From Gaiellasilicea sp963829845 (lineage in GTDB: Bacteria > Actinomycetota > Thermoleophilia > Gaiellales > Gaiellaceae), in contig CAWHKD010000021.1 of the NCBI GenBank assembly GCA_963829845.1, forward strand, positions 128,918 through 192,917: a DNA stretch of 64,000 nt. The letters are read 5' to 3'. The first letter of the stretch is position 1. Each line of letters opens with the position of its first letter. A model generated the notes under the pieces. It was not told where the DNA came from, made no database searches, and worked only from the letters and a program-made list of their open reading frames with translations. Below are positions 8,601 to 15,929 of the stretch, in pieces. A program made the translations under genes and the position numbers.

Positions 8601-9539
8601 TTATTCGACGAGTTGGATGGCGCGAACGCCATAGTTCATGTTCGACCCGGTTGTGGAGCGAACGCCGTCCCAGACAACCGAGACGAACGATCCCTCCACG
8701 AAGCTCTTGCTGCCGTTGGGGTCGAAGCTCGAGACTCTGAAGCCGACCCAACCGACGATGTCGTACTCCGCATTCGAGCCCGGGCCGAGAATCGACCTGT
8801 AGATCGGAAAGAGCAGGACCTCGGGCATCTTCTTGATCAGCGCCTCGAGGAACTGCGAGTTGTTGAAGTTCGCGGACGGGGCTGCGGCGTACATTCCGAG
8901 TGGCATGTATTGGTCGTAGCCCTTCGCCACCCATCCTGCGAGGACGGACGCGCCGACATTGCCGCCGTCCGCCCGGTTGAGATTGATCAAGCCGAAGGAG
9001 CCGGCTGCATCCCTGCTCGAATCGTCCTTCAGGTTGACCAGTTCGAGCCGGGTCGGGGTCCCGAAGCAAGGCACAGGCTTCCCGTTGAGGACGCTGCAGT
9101 TCAGCATCGGATGCTTGACGTTGACGACGATCGGCGCGACACCGATTGCCTCGTCAAGGCCGACTGCGCGAGCCTTGGCGTGTGCGTTCACCTTCACCGA
9201 GTCGATGCCGAAGAGCTTCGCGAAGTAGCTCGGGGCGTCGCGGTTCAGCGTCACGGCGACGGTGTCGGCGTCCACGTTCTGCGACGAGAACGTCATCGTG
9301 ATGTTCCCACCGCCGTTCTTCGCGAGATAGCTGTTGCCCATCGCCGTGGCGGAACCGGTGTTCCCCGGCAGTTCCTGAGCTGCGGCGAGTGCGGCCGCGT
9401 CGGCCGCCGCTTGGGTTGCCCGCTTCTCCCGGAACCACGAGCCGACGTCGAGCACCATGGCCATCGCACCGAGGAGCGCGGCGAGGAAGACGACGCTCAG
9501 AACAGCTGCCTGGCCACGTTCGTTTCGACGCTGGTTCAT
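8601..9539 (-). CDS. TadG-like pilus-associated protein
   Basis: About 312 residues starting MNQRRNERGQAAVLSVVF. The N-terminal prepilin-like helix (residues ~10-32) and the following ATQAAADAAALAAAQELPG match the TadG-like/TadE_F N-terminal region; the rest is extracytoplasmic with no enzyme motif. The ATG at 9539 overlaps the TadE stop by 4 nt, which decides the start over the longer frame from 9653. It is probably a minor pseudopilin or anchor of the Flp machine. Confidence 0.85.
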   Translation of the reverse strand: MNQRRNERGQAAVLSVVFLAALLGAMAMVLDVGSWFREKRATQAAADAAALAAAQELPGNTGSATAMGNSYLAKNGGGNITMTFSSQNVDADTVAVTLNRDAPSYFAKLFGIDSVKVNAHAKARAVGLDEAIGVAPIVVNVKHPMLNCSVLNGKPVPCFGTPTRLELVNLKDDSSRDAAGSFGLINLNRADGGNVGASVLAGWVAKGYDQYMPLGMYAAAPSANFNNSQFLEALIKKMPEVLLFPIYRSILGPGSNAEYDIVGWVGFRVSSFDPNGSKSFVEGSFVSVVWDGVRSTTGSNMNYGVRAIQLVE

Positions 9540-9931
9540 TCCACACGCTCCGTGATCTCTGATTCCAGGTTGCCTGACTTGACAACGATGCCCAGGAGGT
9601 CGACGGAGTACGGATAGGTTGCTTTCACCGTGACCGGATCTCCTTGCTTCCACGTGGAACTGACGGCGACGCCAAGATCCTTGTCCTCCAGCCCGGCGGC
9701 TGCGTCGCGGGTGGCGTCTTCGGCCGCTGCGGGCGGGTTCGTTGCAAGGCGGCTGACCGCAGCCCGCCGGGCCCCGACTCGCGCGGCGTCCGTGAGCGTG
9801 ACGTAGTCGTTGTAGAGCGCGCCGAACTGCAAGATCCCGAACAGGACGATGCAGAGGATCGGGACGACCAGGGCGAACTCGACCATGGTCTGGCCTCGGT
9901 CGTTCCTGATCATGTTGCGGCGGCGGCTCAT
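9536..9931 (-). CDS. tadE: TadE-like minor pseudopilin
   Basis: This 131-residue protein has an N-terminal pseudopilin signal: basic MSRRRNMIRNDRG, then the cleavage-type G followed by QTMVEF with Glu at +5, then a hydrophobic helix to ~residue 35. The rest is extracytoplasmic. TadE proteins are processed by the Flp prepilin peptidase and help initiate the pilus. The next gene starts within its stop codon. No prepilin peptidase is in the window, so processing must be encoded elsewhere. Confidence 0.88.
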   Translation of the reverse strand: MSRRRNMIRNDRGQTMVEFALVVPILCIVLFGILQFGALYNDYVTLTDAARVGARRAAVSRLATNPPAAAEDATRDAAAGLEDKDLGVAVSSTWKQGDPVTVKATYPYSVDLLGIVVKSGNLESEITERVE

Positions 9932-9957
9932 GAATGCGTGGTCCTTCTGTTCGCGTG

Positions 9958-10146
9958 TCAGAAAGCTGCTGAGACGACCTCGATCGCCTTCTCGAACGAC
10001 TCGTTGATCGCCCCTGACAGGAGAGCGAAGGTGGCGACGATGGCGATGGTGATCACACCAAGAACAACCGCGTACTCGGCCATCGTCTGGCCGCCCTCGG
10101 CCCTGGTCTGAATTCGTTCCATCGACATCGTCACCACCTTGTTCAT
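9958..10146 (-). CDS. flp: Flp-family type IVb pilin (copy 2)
   Basis: A 62-residue pilin, MNKVVTMSME..., with the Flp motif G-QTMAEY (Glu +5, Tyr +6 after the predicted cleavage Gly), a single hydrophobic helix and a short C-terminal tail. GGAG lies 5 nt before the ATG at 10146. It follows a second pilin gene, so the pilus may be heteropolymeric or one copy may be a minor subunit. Confidence 0.92.
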   Translation of the reverse strand: MNKVVTMSMERIQTRAEGGQTMAEYAVVLGVITIAIVATFALLSGAINESFEKAIEVVSAAF

Positions 10147-10184
10147 CGCTTCTCCACGTACCTTTCGTTCGTACTTGCTTGGAA

Positions 10185-10364
10185 CTAGAGGACTCCGGTG
10201 ACCTCGTTCAGGGCGCCGTTGATGGCGCCGGAAAGGGCCAGCAGTGTGCCGACGATGACGAGCGTGATGACGGCGAGAACGACGCCGTACTCGGCCATCG
10301 TCTGACCCTCCTCGCTCCGAACCTCGGCGAGCTTGCTCTGAATGGCGACGAAAAGCTTCAGCAT
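10185..10364 (-). CDS. flp: Flp-family type IVb pilin (copy 1)
   Basis: A 59-residue pilin beginning MLKLFVAIQSKLAEV with cleavage motif G-QTMAEYGVVL and one hydrophobic helix. The start is the ATG at 10364 because GGGAGGTGA sits 6-8 nt upstream; the GTG at 10373 lies inside that Shine-Dalgarno. The very strong ribosome binding site and first position in the operon fit the major pilin. The copy 2 gene follows after a 38-nt gap. Confidence 0.93.
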   Translation of the reverse strand: MLKLFVAIQSKLAEVRSEEGQTMAEYGVVLAVITLVIVGTLLALSGAINGALNEVTGVL

Positions 10365-10373
10365 GTAATTCAC

Positions 10374-10744
10374 CTCCCTTCGAGCAGGAGAGAGCGGACG
10401 GACTCCCGGGCACAGGCGGCGACCCGGAGGCTGTTGAAGACGGACTCTCGATCGGCGTTGCGGTCTCGCACCTTGAGAAAAACCTTTCTCTCATCGGCGA
10501 GCCGCATCGCCTGTCTTTTGCTCCTTCAGCTGATCCGTAAGATCGATCAACGTTCGGACACTGAGAAGCCCCTTCTGGGGGACTTCTTGCGCGCGGATCT
10601 CAAGTTCACCCGAACGAGTGAGTGGCGCTAAAGGTGCTGCCGATAAGAAGGATTCAGACGTGAACCGCTGGCGGCGCGGTCGGGAAATCATCAGGCGCCG
10701 CGAGGGCAACCCCGGCGCCCAGAACTTGACGAGGAGCTGGGCCG
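10374..10744. other. Divergent intergenic region, Tad operon promoter side
   Basis: No credible gene is seen between the first pilin and the rightward peptidase-like gene. An imperfect hairpin at 10564-10587 (AGAAG-CCCC / GGGG-GA-CTTCT) is the only clear structure. The region must hold the promoter of the Tad operon, but no unambiguous -35/-10 pair was identified. Confidence 0.4.
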
Positions 10745-10935
10745 ATGCCGCAACCGAAGCGAATCTTTCTGAAAGCAGTTCTCCTGCCTCTCAGCCTGTT
10801 GGCCATGGCGGCGGCGATCTTCCGCCGCAAATCGGACGCGTGGGAGTACGAGCGGATCGAGGAGGAGGTGGCGGTCGAGCCGCTCGCCTCCGCAGCGCCC
10901 CCGGCAGCGTCGCCGACAGACGAAGCGCTACGCAC
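10745..10935 (+). pseudogene. N-terminal piece of the M15-like peptidase gene, before a frameshift
   Basis: ATG 10745 has an excellent GAGGAG Shine-Dalgarno 9 nt upstream and encodes MPQPKRIFLKAVLLPLSLLA, a basic-then-hydrophobic anchor, then an acidic linker (WEYERIEEEVAVEPL). After about 10930 the frame becomes arginine-rich nonsense, while the +1 frame picks up a second hydrophobic helix (YALTVSFSALFFAGAAF) that runs straight into the ORF starting at 11001. The two pieces are therefore probably one gene split by an indel near 10920-10935. Confidence 0.6.
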
Positions 10936-11000
10936 TCACGGTCTCGTTCTCGGCCCTGTTCTTCGCCGGAGCCGCCTTTACCGCAGGCGCCGGCGACCAG

Positions 11001-12272
11001 ATGGTGAGGCTGATGGACGAGGACGCCGCCGCACTGGAGGCCGCTTCCTCGTTGACCGGCGCGCCGGACGCCATTGCGCCGGACGCCGAGAGCGCTGCTC
11101 CCGAGGTAGCTCCGGAAGCCGCTCCGGCCGACGCCACGCCGGCCGAAGCTGCTCCCGCCGAGGCGGCAGCCCCCGAGGCCGCACCCGCTGAGGCCGCACC
11201 CGCCGAGGCCGCCCCGGCAGAGACGCCGGACGCCGACACCGCACCCGCTGAGGCCGCGGACCCGTCGGCCGCGGCTGCCCCGTCGACCGCCGCAGCGCAG
11301 GCTGCCGAACCGACCCCCGAGACCGTTGCTGCCGCGCCGGCACCCGCTCCGGGCACGGCAACGTCGGCTGCACCGGCCCGGAAGGCCGCCGCCGCCCCCA
11401 AGCCGTCTACGTCCAAGCGCGCGCCCGCAACGAAGGCGAGCCCCGCGAAGAAGTGGGTCGTCAAGCGCGCTTCAGCGCCGCCGGCCAAGGCCCCCGAGGT
11501 CGAGGTCGAACGCGGCGGTGAGCCGACGATCTGGCTCAACCGCGCACTACCGGATCCCACGCCGGCGTCCGCAAGGCTCCACCGTGCCTTCGCGAAGCGG
11601 CTCGTCGCCAGCTCGAAGCGGCACGGAGCCGACTGGGCCGCCGTGCTCGGCGTCCTGCGGGCGCAGGGCGAGCGAGGCTCCGCCCCTGCGTCGGCGCAGG
11701 AGCTCGATGCGCTCGCAGCTCGGATGGCGGGAACCGACGCCTGGAAGGGCGCGCTCGCGCTCTCCGGCCGGACCGGCTTCGCCGACCGCGCCGCCGCGTT
11801 CGCCGACCTCTACCGCTTCGTCGGCGTCGAGGCACTCGTCAACGGCTACGCCGCGTCCAAGGTCAAGCTCGGCCGCAAGGTGCTGTCGACCCCGGGCATC
11901 CTGGTCTACGGGGGCGGCCGGTCGGACATCATGATGGGCCGGATCGACGTCAGAGTGCTCGTCCTGATCGGCTACCTGTCGGAGCGCCACGGCGCGATCA
12001 CGATCTCGAGCCTCTTCTCCGGGCATCGCACGTTCGCCCGGCCCGGCGTCGTCTCGGCACACGTCTACGGCCACGCCGTCGACATCGCCGCTGTCGGCGG
12101 CACGCCGATCGCCGGGCACCAGCAGCCGGGGGGTCTCACCGAGGCGGCAGTCCGCTCGGTGCTCCTCCTCCCCGGCGAGCTCCAGCCGCAGCAGGTGATC
12201 TCCCTGCTCGGCCTGGGCGGCCCGTCGTTCCCGCTGCGCGACCACGGAGACCACATCCACGTTGGCTTCTAG
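11001..12272 (+). CDS. Secreted/anchored M15-like (D-Ala-D-Ala carboxypeptidase type) protein with Ala-Pro-Glu repeat
   Basis: The 423-residue frame begins with MVRLMDEDAA. Residues ~20-120 are low-complexity EAAPAEAAPAE repeats, then a basic KPSTSKRAPATKASPAKK linker typical of wall-spanning segments. The C-terminal domain shows a zinc-peptidase pattern, SAHVYGHAVDI and DHGDHIHVGF, like M15/VanY-type enzymes that act on peptidoglycan stem peptides. The true N-terminus is probably at 10745 (see that entry), because codons before 11001 in this frame encode a membrane helix but no start codon. It may remodel the wall where pili emerge, given its position next to the Tad operon; that role is inferred. 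Confidence 0.75.
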   Translation: MVRLMDEDAAALEAASSLTGAPDAIAPDAESAAPEVAPEAAPADATPAEAAPAEAAAPEAAPAEAAPAEAAPAETPDADTAPAEAADPSAAAAPSTAAAQAAEPTPETVAAAPAPAPGTATSAAPARKAAAAPKPSTSKRAPATKASPAKKWVVKRASAPPAKAPEVEVERGGEPTIWLNRALPDPTPASARLHRAFAKRLVASSKRHGADWAAVLGVLRAQGERGSAPASAQELDALAARMAGTDAWKGALALSGRTGFADRAAAFADLYRFVGVEALVNGYAASKVKLGRKVLSTPGILVYGGGRSDIMMGRIDVRVLVLIGYLSERHGAITISSLFSGHRTFARPGVVSAHVYGHAVDIAAVGGTPIAGHQQPGGLTEAAVRSVLLLPGELQPQQVISLLGLGGPSFPLRDHGDHIHVGF

Positions 12273-12612
12273 CTCCGTCAGCTTGACCCGCGAGGACGGG
12301 CGCGTCGTCTGCGAGCATCTGCTCGTGGCGGCGCGCCCGCTCCTGCGGATGCGCGGCCTGCTCGGGCGCGCGGAGCTGCCGTCCGATCAGGGGATCCTGC
12401 TTCGCCCGGCGGGCTCCGTGCACACGTTCTTCATGCGCTTCCCGATCGACGTCGTCTTCCTCGACCGCGACGAGGTCGTCGTCGGGATCGAGTCGTCGCT
12501 GTCGCCGTGGAAGACGGCCGGCCGACGCGGCGCCAAGGCGGTCGTGGAGCTCGCCGCCGGCGAATGTGGGCGCCGGGGCGTGCAGGTCGGCGACCGCCTC
12601 GTCGCCGCCTAG
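12262..12612 (+). CDS. DUF192 family protein
   Basis: A 116-residue protein with the DUF192 core: RMRGLLGRAELPSDQGILL, the SVHTFFMRFPIDVVFLD signature and LAAGECGRRGVQVGD near the end. Function is unknown. A TTG start overlaps the peptidase stop by 11 nt, implying coupled translation. Confidence 0.85.
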   Translation: MASSSVSLTREDGRVVCEHLLVAARPLLRMRGLLGRAELPSDQGILLRPAGSVHTFFMRFPIDVVFLDRDEVVVGIESSLSPWKTAGRRGAKAVVELAAGECGRRGVQVGDRLVAA

Positions 12613-12624
12613 TTCTCCACGCGC

Positions 12625-12906
12625 TTACCGCGAGAGGCCGAGGGCGGTCTGCGCGTGCTGGAGCACCCAGATCGTGCAGAGGAGCGCGTACACGAGCGCC
12701 GGCAGCACGAACACGAACACGACCGTGAAGACGGCCGTCGACTCACCGAACATCGACGTCAGCTTCAGGAGCGCGAAGGCGGTCGCGGCGTGCAGGATCG
12801 TGCGACCGAGCCGCTCGGGTGCGAGCGAGGGAAACTTGACGTGAAGCCACAGCGCCAGCAGACCGGAGCCGGCGGCGAGGACCAGTACGAAGGTGCCGTT
12901 CGACAT
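12625..12906 (-). CDS. Small membrane protein with three hydrophobic segments
   Basis: 93 residues, start MSNGTFVLVLAAGSG at 12906 with GAGGA 7 nt upstream. Three hydrophobic stretches (~3-24, ~37-52, ~58-82) predict an integral membrane protein. No family is recognised. Its 5' leader carries a 9-nt tandem repeat and a strong hairpin (12926-12993). It converges on the DUF192 gene. Confidence 0.7.
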   Translation of the reverse strand: MSNGTFVLVLAAGSGLLALWLHVKFPSLAPERLGRTILHAATAFALLKLTSMFGESTAVFTVVFVFVLPALVYALLCTIWVLQHAQTALGLSR

Positions 12907-12925
12907 TCTCGTTTCCTCCTCGAGC

Positions 12926-12952
12926 GCCACAGATGCCACAGGTGCCACAGGC
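12926..12952. repeat. Three tandem 9-nt repeats upstream of the small membrane protein
   Basis: GCCACAGAT, GCCACAGGT and GCCACAGGC follow without gaps, 20 nt before the start codon at 12906. Exact nine-nt phasing in a leader suggests protein binding or slippage. Confidence 0.7.
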
Positions 12953-12955
12953 AGT

Positions 12956-12993
12956 GAGAACGCGGGGCCCGCCGCAGGGCCCCGCTCGTTCTC
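12956..12993 (-). promoter_or_regulatory. Strong leader hairpin of the small membrane protein
   Basis: GAGAACGCGGGGCCC (12956-12970) pairs with 12977-12993, which contains a 2-nt bulge, around a 6-nt loop. A ~15-bp GC-rich stem just 50 nt upstream of a start codon could attenuate transcription or protect the 5' end. There is no U-tract. Confidence 0.45.
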
Positions 12994-13167
12994 GGGGGGA
13001 AACCTCTCGGGCCCACCGCAGGAGGCCCGTGAAGCTCGTTGCCGTCTGGGGACACCATGGTCGAGGTGACCCCGGTTGACCAATCACCCGGGAGGTGGTT
13101 CACAGCGCAGGTTGATCGGTGAGGCGGCGCCAGAGCCGTCGAGCATCTGCGTTACGCTCGTTTTCGC

Positions 13168-13240
13168 GGGCCCGTAGCTCAGTGGTCAGAGCAGCGGACT
13201 CATAATCCGTCGCGCCCTGGTTCGAATCCAGGCGGGCCCA
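13168..13240 (+). tRNA. tRNA with anticodon CAT (Ile2 or elongator Met)
   Basis: A full cloverleaf can be folded: acceptor GGGCCCG/CGGGCCC with discriminator A, D-stem GCTC/GAGC, anticodon arm GCGGA-CTCATAA-TCCGT, 5-nt variable loop and T-arm CCTGG-TTCGAAT-CCAGG. CCA is not encoded. CAT serves Met and lysidine-modified Ile2; the ACTCATAATC loop resembles Ile2 genes but I cannot settle identity. Its 3' end is duplicated at 15364, marking an integration site. Confidence 0.93.
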
Positions 13241-13293
13241 AATCGACCCGCTTGCCTAGTGGCTTTCCGGCTTAGGCAAGCGGGTCAGGTGTG
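13224..13293 (+). other. Left attachment-like site (tRNA 3' end plus hairpin)
   Basis: From the T-loop of the tRNA through a 13-bp hairpin (ACCCGCTTGCCTA at 13246-13258 / TAGGCAAGCGGGT at 13273-13285), this ~70-nt stretch recurs at 15364-15433 with only a few differences. Duplication of a tRNA 3' end is the classic footprint of tyrosine-recombinase integration. Confidence 0.75.
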
Positions 13294-13370
13294 CCAGGGA
13301 TGCCGCGTTTGCACAAACGGTGTTCACTCGGTGTGCTCACTCAGAATCGCGGCCCGGTAGCCTCGCCGCG

Positions 13371-13410
13371 ATGATGCTCGCCGGCGTCCCAGTGCTCGCC
13401 GACGCCCGTC
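13371..13410 (+). repeat. Mini-gene family, 5' fragment (copy A)
   Basis: Forty nt matching the start of the family (ATGATGCTCGCCGGCGTCCC onward), preceded by -10-like TAGCCT 7 nt before the ATG. It is truncated after about 13 codons. Confidence 0.6.
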
Positions 13411-13484
13411 GCGGAGTCGTGAAGCGACGGCCCCGATGACGATTGTGCTTGATGTCTGGATGAGGCCGGTCGTACACTCGGTGC

Positions 13485-13661
13485 GTGATCCTTCGACTTG
13501 CGTACACCGCCGCAGTGATGGCGGTAGTCGTCGCGTTACTCAAGACGGGGAACCCGCTCGGCGGCTTGCTGATCGTCCCGGCGCTTGCGGTCTGGCTACG
13601 TCACGAAGCCGAGTCGGGCAGGCTGGCGCGTCTCGCTCGGCGCGCCGCTCCTTTCCGCTAA
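13485..13661 (+). CDS. Possible 58-residue leaderless membrane micro-protein
   Basis: GTG 13485 opens VILRLAYTAAVMAVVVALLK, a membrane helix, then a second hydrophobic stretch (GGLLIVPALAVWL) and a basic tail ending RRAAPFR. A -10-like TACACT sits 6 nt before the GTG, a leaderless arrangement. No family is recognised and no homology can be checked here. Confidence 0.4.
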   Translation: MILRLAYTAAVMAVVVALLKTGNPLGGLLIVPALAVWLRHEAESGRLARLARRAAPFR

Positions 13662-13670
13662 CCCGATCGG

Positions 13671-13926
13671 TGATGCTCGCGGGAATTCCCGTTGCACCCG
13701 GCGCGGTAGCGGACCTCGCCGACACGGTCAGGGCGACCGGCGGCGATGCGCTCGCGCACCGGCTCGAGATTGCCGCGACGACGGCGTCGCGCTGCTCGCG
13801 CTCACGATCGACGAACGCGCGATCATCCTCGGCTCGCTCGAAGACCCACCCGACGGGCTCGCCGAACTCCGGGCCGTGCTCCTGAACGAACACCAGTGGC
13901 GGCAGCGCGAAGGGCTCGATCCGTAG
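13671..13926 (+). pseudogene. Mini-gene family, nearly full copy with 1-nt deletion (copy B)
   Basis: Aligned to the intact copy at 18124, this copy encodes MLAGIPVAPGAVADLADTV in one frame. After a 1-nt deletion near 13776 it continues as DERAIILGSLEDPPDGLAEL and NEHQWRQREGLDP in another. Family function is unknown. Confidence 0.7.
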
Positions 13927-13983
13927 ACGGTGTTTACGCCGCGTGCCTAGCCTTGCTCGTCCGACCGTCGTATCATCGGCCAC

Positions 13984-14148
13984 ATGAGTCTCCGTGAGTT
14001 CCTACGCACGAGACGGCAGCGCAGGGCGCGGGAGCGCTCCAACCGTGAAAAGGCGCGGCGAGATAGACATAACGACGCGAAGGCAATAGACCGAATCGGC
14101 CAGGTGCCTCGCCGACCCTCGGACGGTTTGCCGCCGCTCGAACCCTGA
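13984..14148 (+). CDS. Possible 54-residue basic micro-protein, leaderless
   Basis: ATG 13984 encodes MSLREFLRTRRQRRARERSN and continues highly basic and helical to VPRRPSDGLPPLEP. A -10-like TATCAT ends 7 nt before the ATG. No Shine-Dalgarno and no recognised family. Nucleic-acid binding is a guess from charge alone. Confidence 0.4.
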   Translation: MSLREFLRTRRQRRARERSNREKARRDRHNDAKAIDRIGQVPRRPSDGLPPLEP

Positions 14149-14189
14149 TCTACCGCCGCGGCCGTCGTGCCGCGTGCAAGTCCGCACAG

Positions 14190-14240
14190 CGATCATCCTG
14201 GCCGCGCTCGAGGATCCGCCGGACGGACTCGCCGAACTCT
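14190..14240 (+). repeat. Mini-gene family, 3' fragment (copy C) joined to integrase remnant
   Basis: Fifty nt match the conserved IILAALEDPPDGLAEL codons. They stop abruptly where the integrase tail begins at about 14241, so this is a recombination junction. Confidence 0.6.
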
Positions 14241-14414
14241 CAGGGACGCTCGCGGGCGGAGATCGCCCGGTTCGTCGGGCAGCGGAAGTTGAGCATCACC
14301 GCGGACACGTACAGCCACGTTATGAGCGACGGCCAGGAACTCGAATACGCGTCCCTCCTCTTGGCGGACACTCGCTCGGGCGGTGACTTTGTGGGCTTAC
14401 CGACCTTTGCATGA
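14241..14414 (+). pseudogene. Tyrosine recombinase (phage integrase) C-terminal remnant
   Basis: The frame ending at TGA 14412-14414 reads RAEIARFVGQRKLSITADTY, then SHVMSDGQELEYASLLL. This is the end of an integrase catalytic domain, including the TADTYSHV segment with the nucleophilic Tyr. The upstream catalytic Arg/His boxes are missing and the start is fused to a mini-gene fragment. It explains the tRNA-site duplication around it. Confidence 0.75.
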
Positions 14415-14601
14415 TCGAGGCCGAAGGCACGGGCGGGGATCGAAGGCACGACTGCACGGCCAGGCGCCCGAACACGCCTTGCGTCGTGCGTTGACTCAAC
14501 GTACGACTCTGTGGGATCGTCTCAGAGTTACAAGCTCGGGCGTCTGGGCTTATGGCCGGGGGAAGGCGCAAACTGCGGCGAGTCCATCCTCGGGAGGGGC
14601 A

Positions 14602-15188
14602 ATGAATCACTCACGCAAGCTTCGGCTCAGCGCCGTTCTGGTGCTTGTTGCATCAGCGGCGATCACACTGGTTGCCACCGCGAGCGGCGGCGGCCAACTC
14701 TTTCGGGAGTCGATAGACGAGACGAGATCTTCGTCGAAGAGGACTTTTGCGGCGTCGACGGTCTAACGGTGGAGTTCGCGAGGGATACCGTCGGAGCGGT
14801 TCATGCCGTTCCGCACGGAGAAGACGGCCTCGTCTACTTCGGCTTCAACCTGAAGGTGACCGAGGTGGTCACGAACCTCGCGAACGACAACTTCGTGACC
14901 TCGTCCGCCACGATCCGGGACAAGGATCAGCGGGTCACCGACAACGGAGACGGCACGCTCACCGTGCTGGTGCTCGCCACCGGTAACGCGGTGCTGTATG
15001 GGCCAGACGGGAAGGCGATCGCGAGAAACCCCGGCCAGATCCGATACGAGGTCCTGATCGACCACGGCGGCACCCCGAGCGACCCCAGCGACGATGAGTT
15101 CATCGAGTTCCTCGGAGACGTGAGGGAATCGACCGGGCGAACCGACGACTACTGCGCAGCCTCGCTACCAATCCTTCTGGGCAGCTGA
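14602..15188 (+). pseudogene. Secreted protein gene broken by a 5-bp duplication
   Basis: ATG 14602 (GGGAGG upstream) starts a signal peptide, MNHSRKLRLSAVLVLVASAA. At 14716-14725 GACGA is duplicated in tandem. Removing one copy restores RESIDEIFVEEDFCGVDGL and an open frame to 15188, giving a ~194-residue exported protein with DNGDGTLTVLVLATG. No family is recognised. The lesion looks like replication slippage rather than a homopolymer error. Confidence 0.65.
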
Positions 15189-15203
15189 ACCAGACTCCGT
15201 GTA

Positions 15204-15230
15204 GGCGGGCGGACATTGAGTCCGCCCGCC
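15204..15230 (+). terminator. Hairpin after the broken secreted-protein gene
   Basis: Perfect 11-bp stem GGCGGGCGGAC/GTCCGCCCGCC with a 5-nt loop, 15 nt after the stop at 15188. No U-tract follows. Confidence 0.5.
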
Positions 15231-15602
15231 AACACTTCGATCTGAGCACGCAGCCCTCGCGCGACGACTTCCCGCTCGCCGAAGTTGATGACCGTCCGTG
15301 CTCGCCTGGTGTTCACTCGGTGCTCACTCGCTGCAGCAAATAGGCCAAGTAGCAGGGATGTCTGAATCCAGGCGGGCCCAAATCCACCCGCTTGCCTAGT
15401 GGCGCCTGGCTTAGGCAAGCGGGTCAGGCGTGCCGAGGGTGTCGGGAACGCTCACCGCGCGCTACCCCCCGTGCTACCCCGGAGATTTCGCCGTCGGCGT
15501 GGGTGCAGCTGAGCCCGCGCTGGCCTCGCCTGATGATGCTCGCTGGCGTCCCGTGCCCCATCGCCCTTGTGCCCCCGATCCGGGGGGGCGCATGATCGAG
15601 GC
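15231..15602. other. Gene-free junction with right attachment-like site
   Basis: No gene is seen. It holds the inner direct repeat at 15308-15322, the duplicated tRNA 3' end with hairpin at 15364-15433, and a 5' mini-gene fragment (copy D, about 15531-15560). A G/C-run hairpin sits near 15572-15590. Confidence 0.5.
15364..15433 (+). other. Right attachment-like site (duplicated tRNA 3' end)
   Basis: Repeats the T-loop-to-discriminator part of the tRNA and the following 13-bp hairpin seen at 13224-13293. The first 21 nt are identical, then there is one mismatch, and the next 17 nt are identical. No 5' tRNA half precedes it, so it is not a tRNA gene. Confidence 0.75.
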
Positions 15603-15927
15603 ATGAGGTCTGGGGTCGCCCTGCTGGTCGTCGGGATTCACTTTGGTGCTCGCGGCGCAGGCTGCCGCCACTTCGGCCCGGGCTTCCGCCGGCGTTGTCG
15701 CCTTCAGCCCGACCGCCGGCGCCGCTATGCCGCTCCTGTATCGCAACTGCACGAACTACAACGCCAAGTACCCCCACGGCGTCGGCAGAGCGACCGCCGG
15801 GGACAAGACGAAGAGCGGGAATCCAGTGAGGACGTTCAAGCGCAGCACCCGGCTCTACAACCTCGCGATGTCGTACAACAAGGGCCTCGATCGGGACAAG
15901 GATCTCGTGGCCTGTGAGAAGGCCTGA
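15603..15927 (+). pseudogene. Excalibur-domain secreted protein, frameshifted in its signal peptide
   Basis: ATG 15603 starts MRSGVALLVVG. One nt too many at about 15633-15635 (GGG) breaks the frame. In the next frame it continues FTLVLAAQAAATSARA and ends with an Excalibur-type calcium-binding domain: NCTNYNAKYPHGVG and LDRDKDLVACEKA, with the DxDxD-like loop and Cys pair. Corrected length is about 108 residues. Confidence 0.7.
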
Positions 15928-15929
15928 CG

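Larger units (their letters stand above)
13245..15385 (+). mobile_element. 2.1-kb integrated element remnant between duplicated tRNA 3' ends
   Basis: The segment is bounded by the intact tRNA (13168-13240) and a second copy of its 3' end (15364-15433). A second direct repeat, GGTGTTCACTCGGTG, occurs just inside both ends (13319-13333 and 15308-15322). Inside are a tyrosine-integrase C-terminal remnant, two possible leaderless micro-genes, two mini-gene family copies and a broken secreted-protein gene. It looks like a decayed integrative element whose integrase was mostly deleted. Confidence 0.65.

Noticed and set aside
12926..12952. CRISPR-like array
   Set aside because: Units of 9 nt with no spacers are far too short; it is a simple tandem repeat.
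15364..15433. Second tRNA gene
   Set aside because: Only the 3' T-arm and acceptor strand are present; there is no 5' half, D-arm or anticodon.
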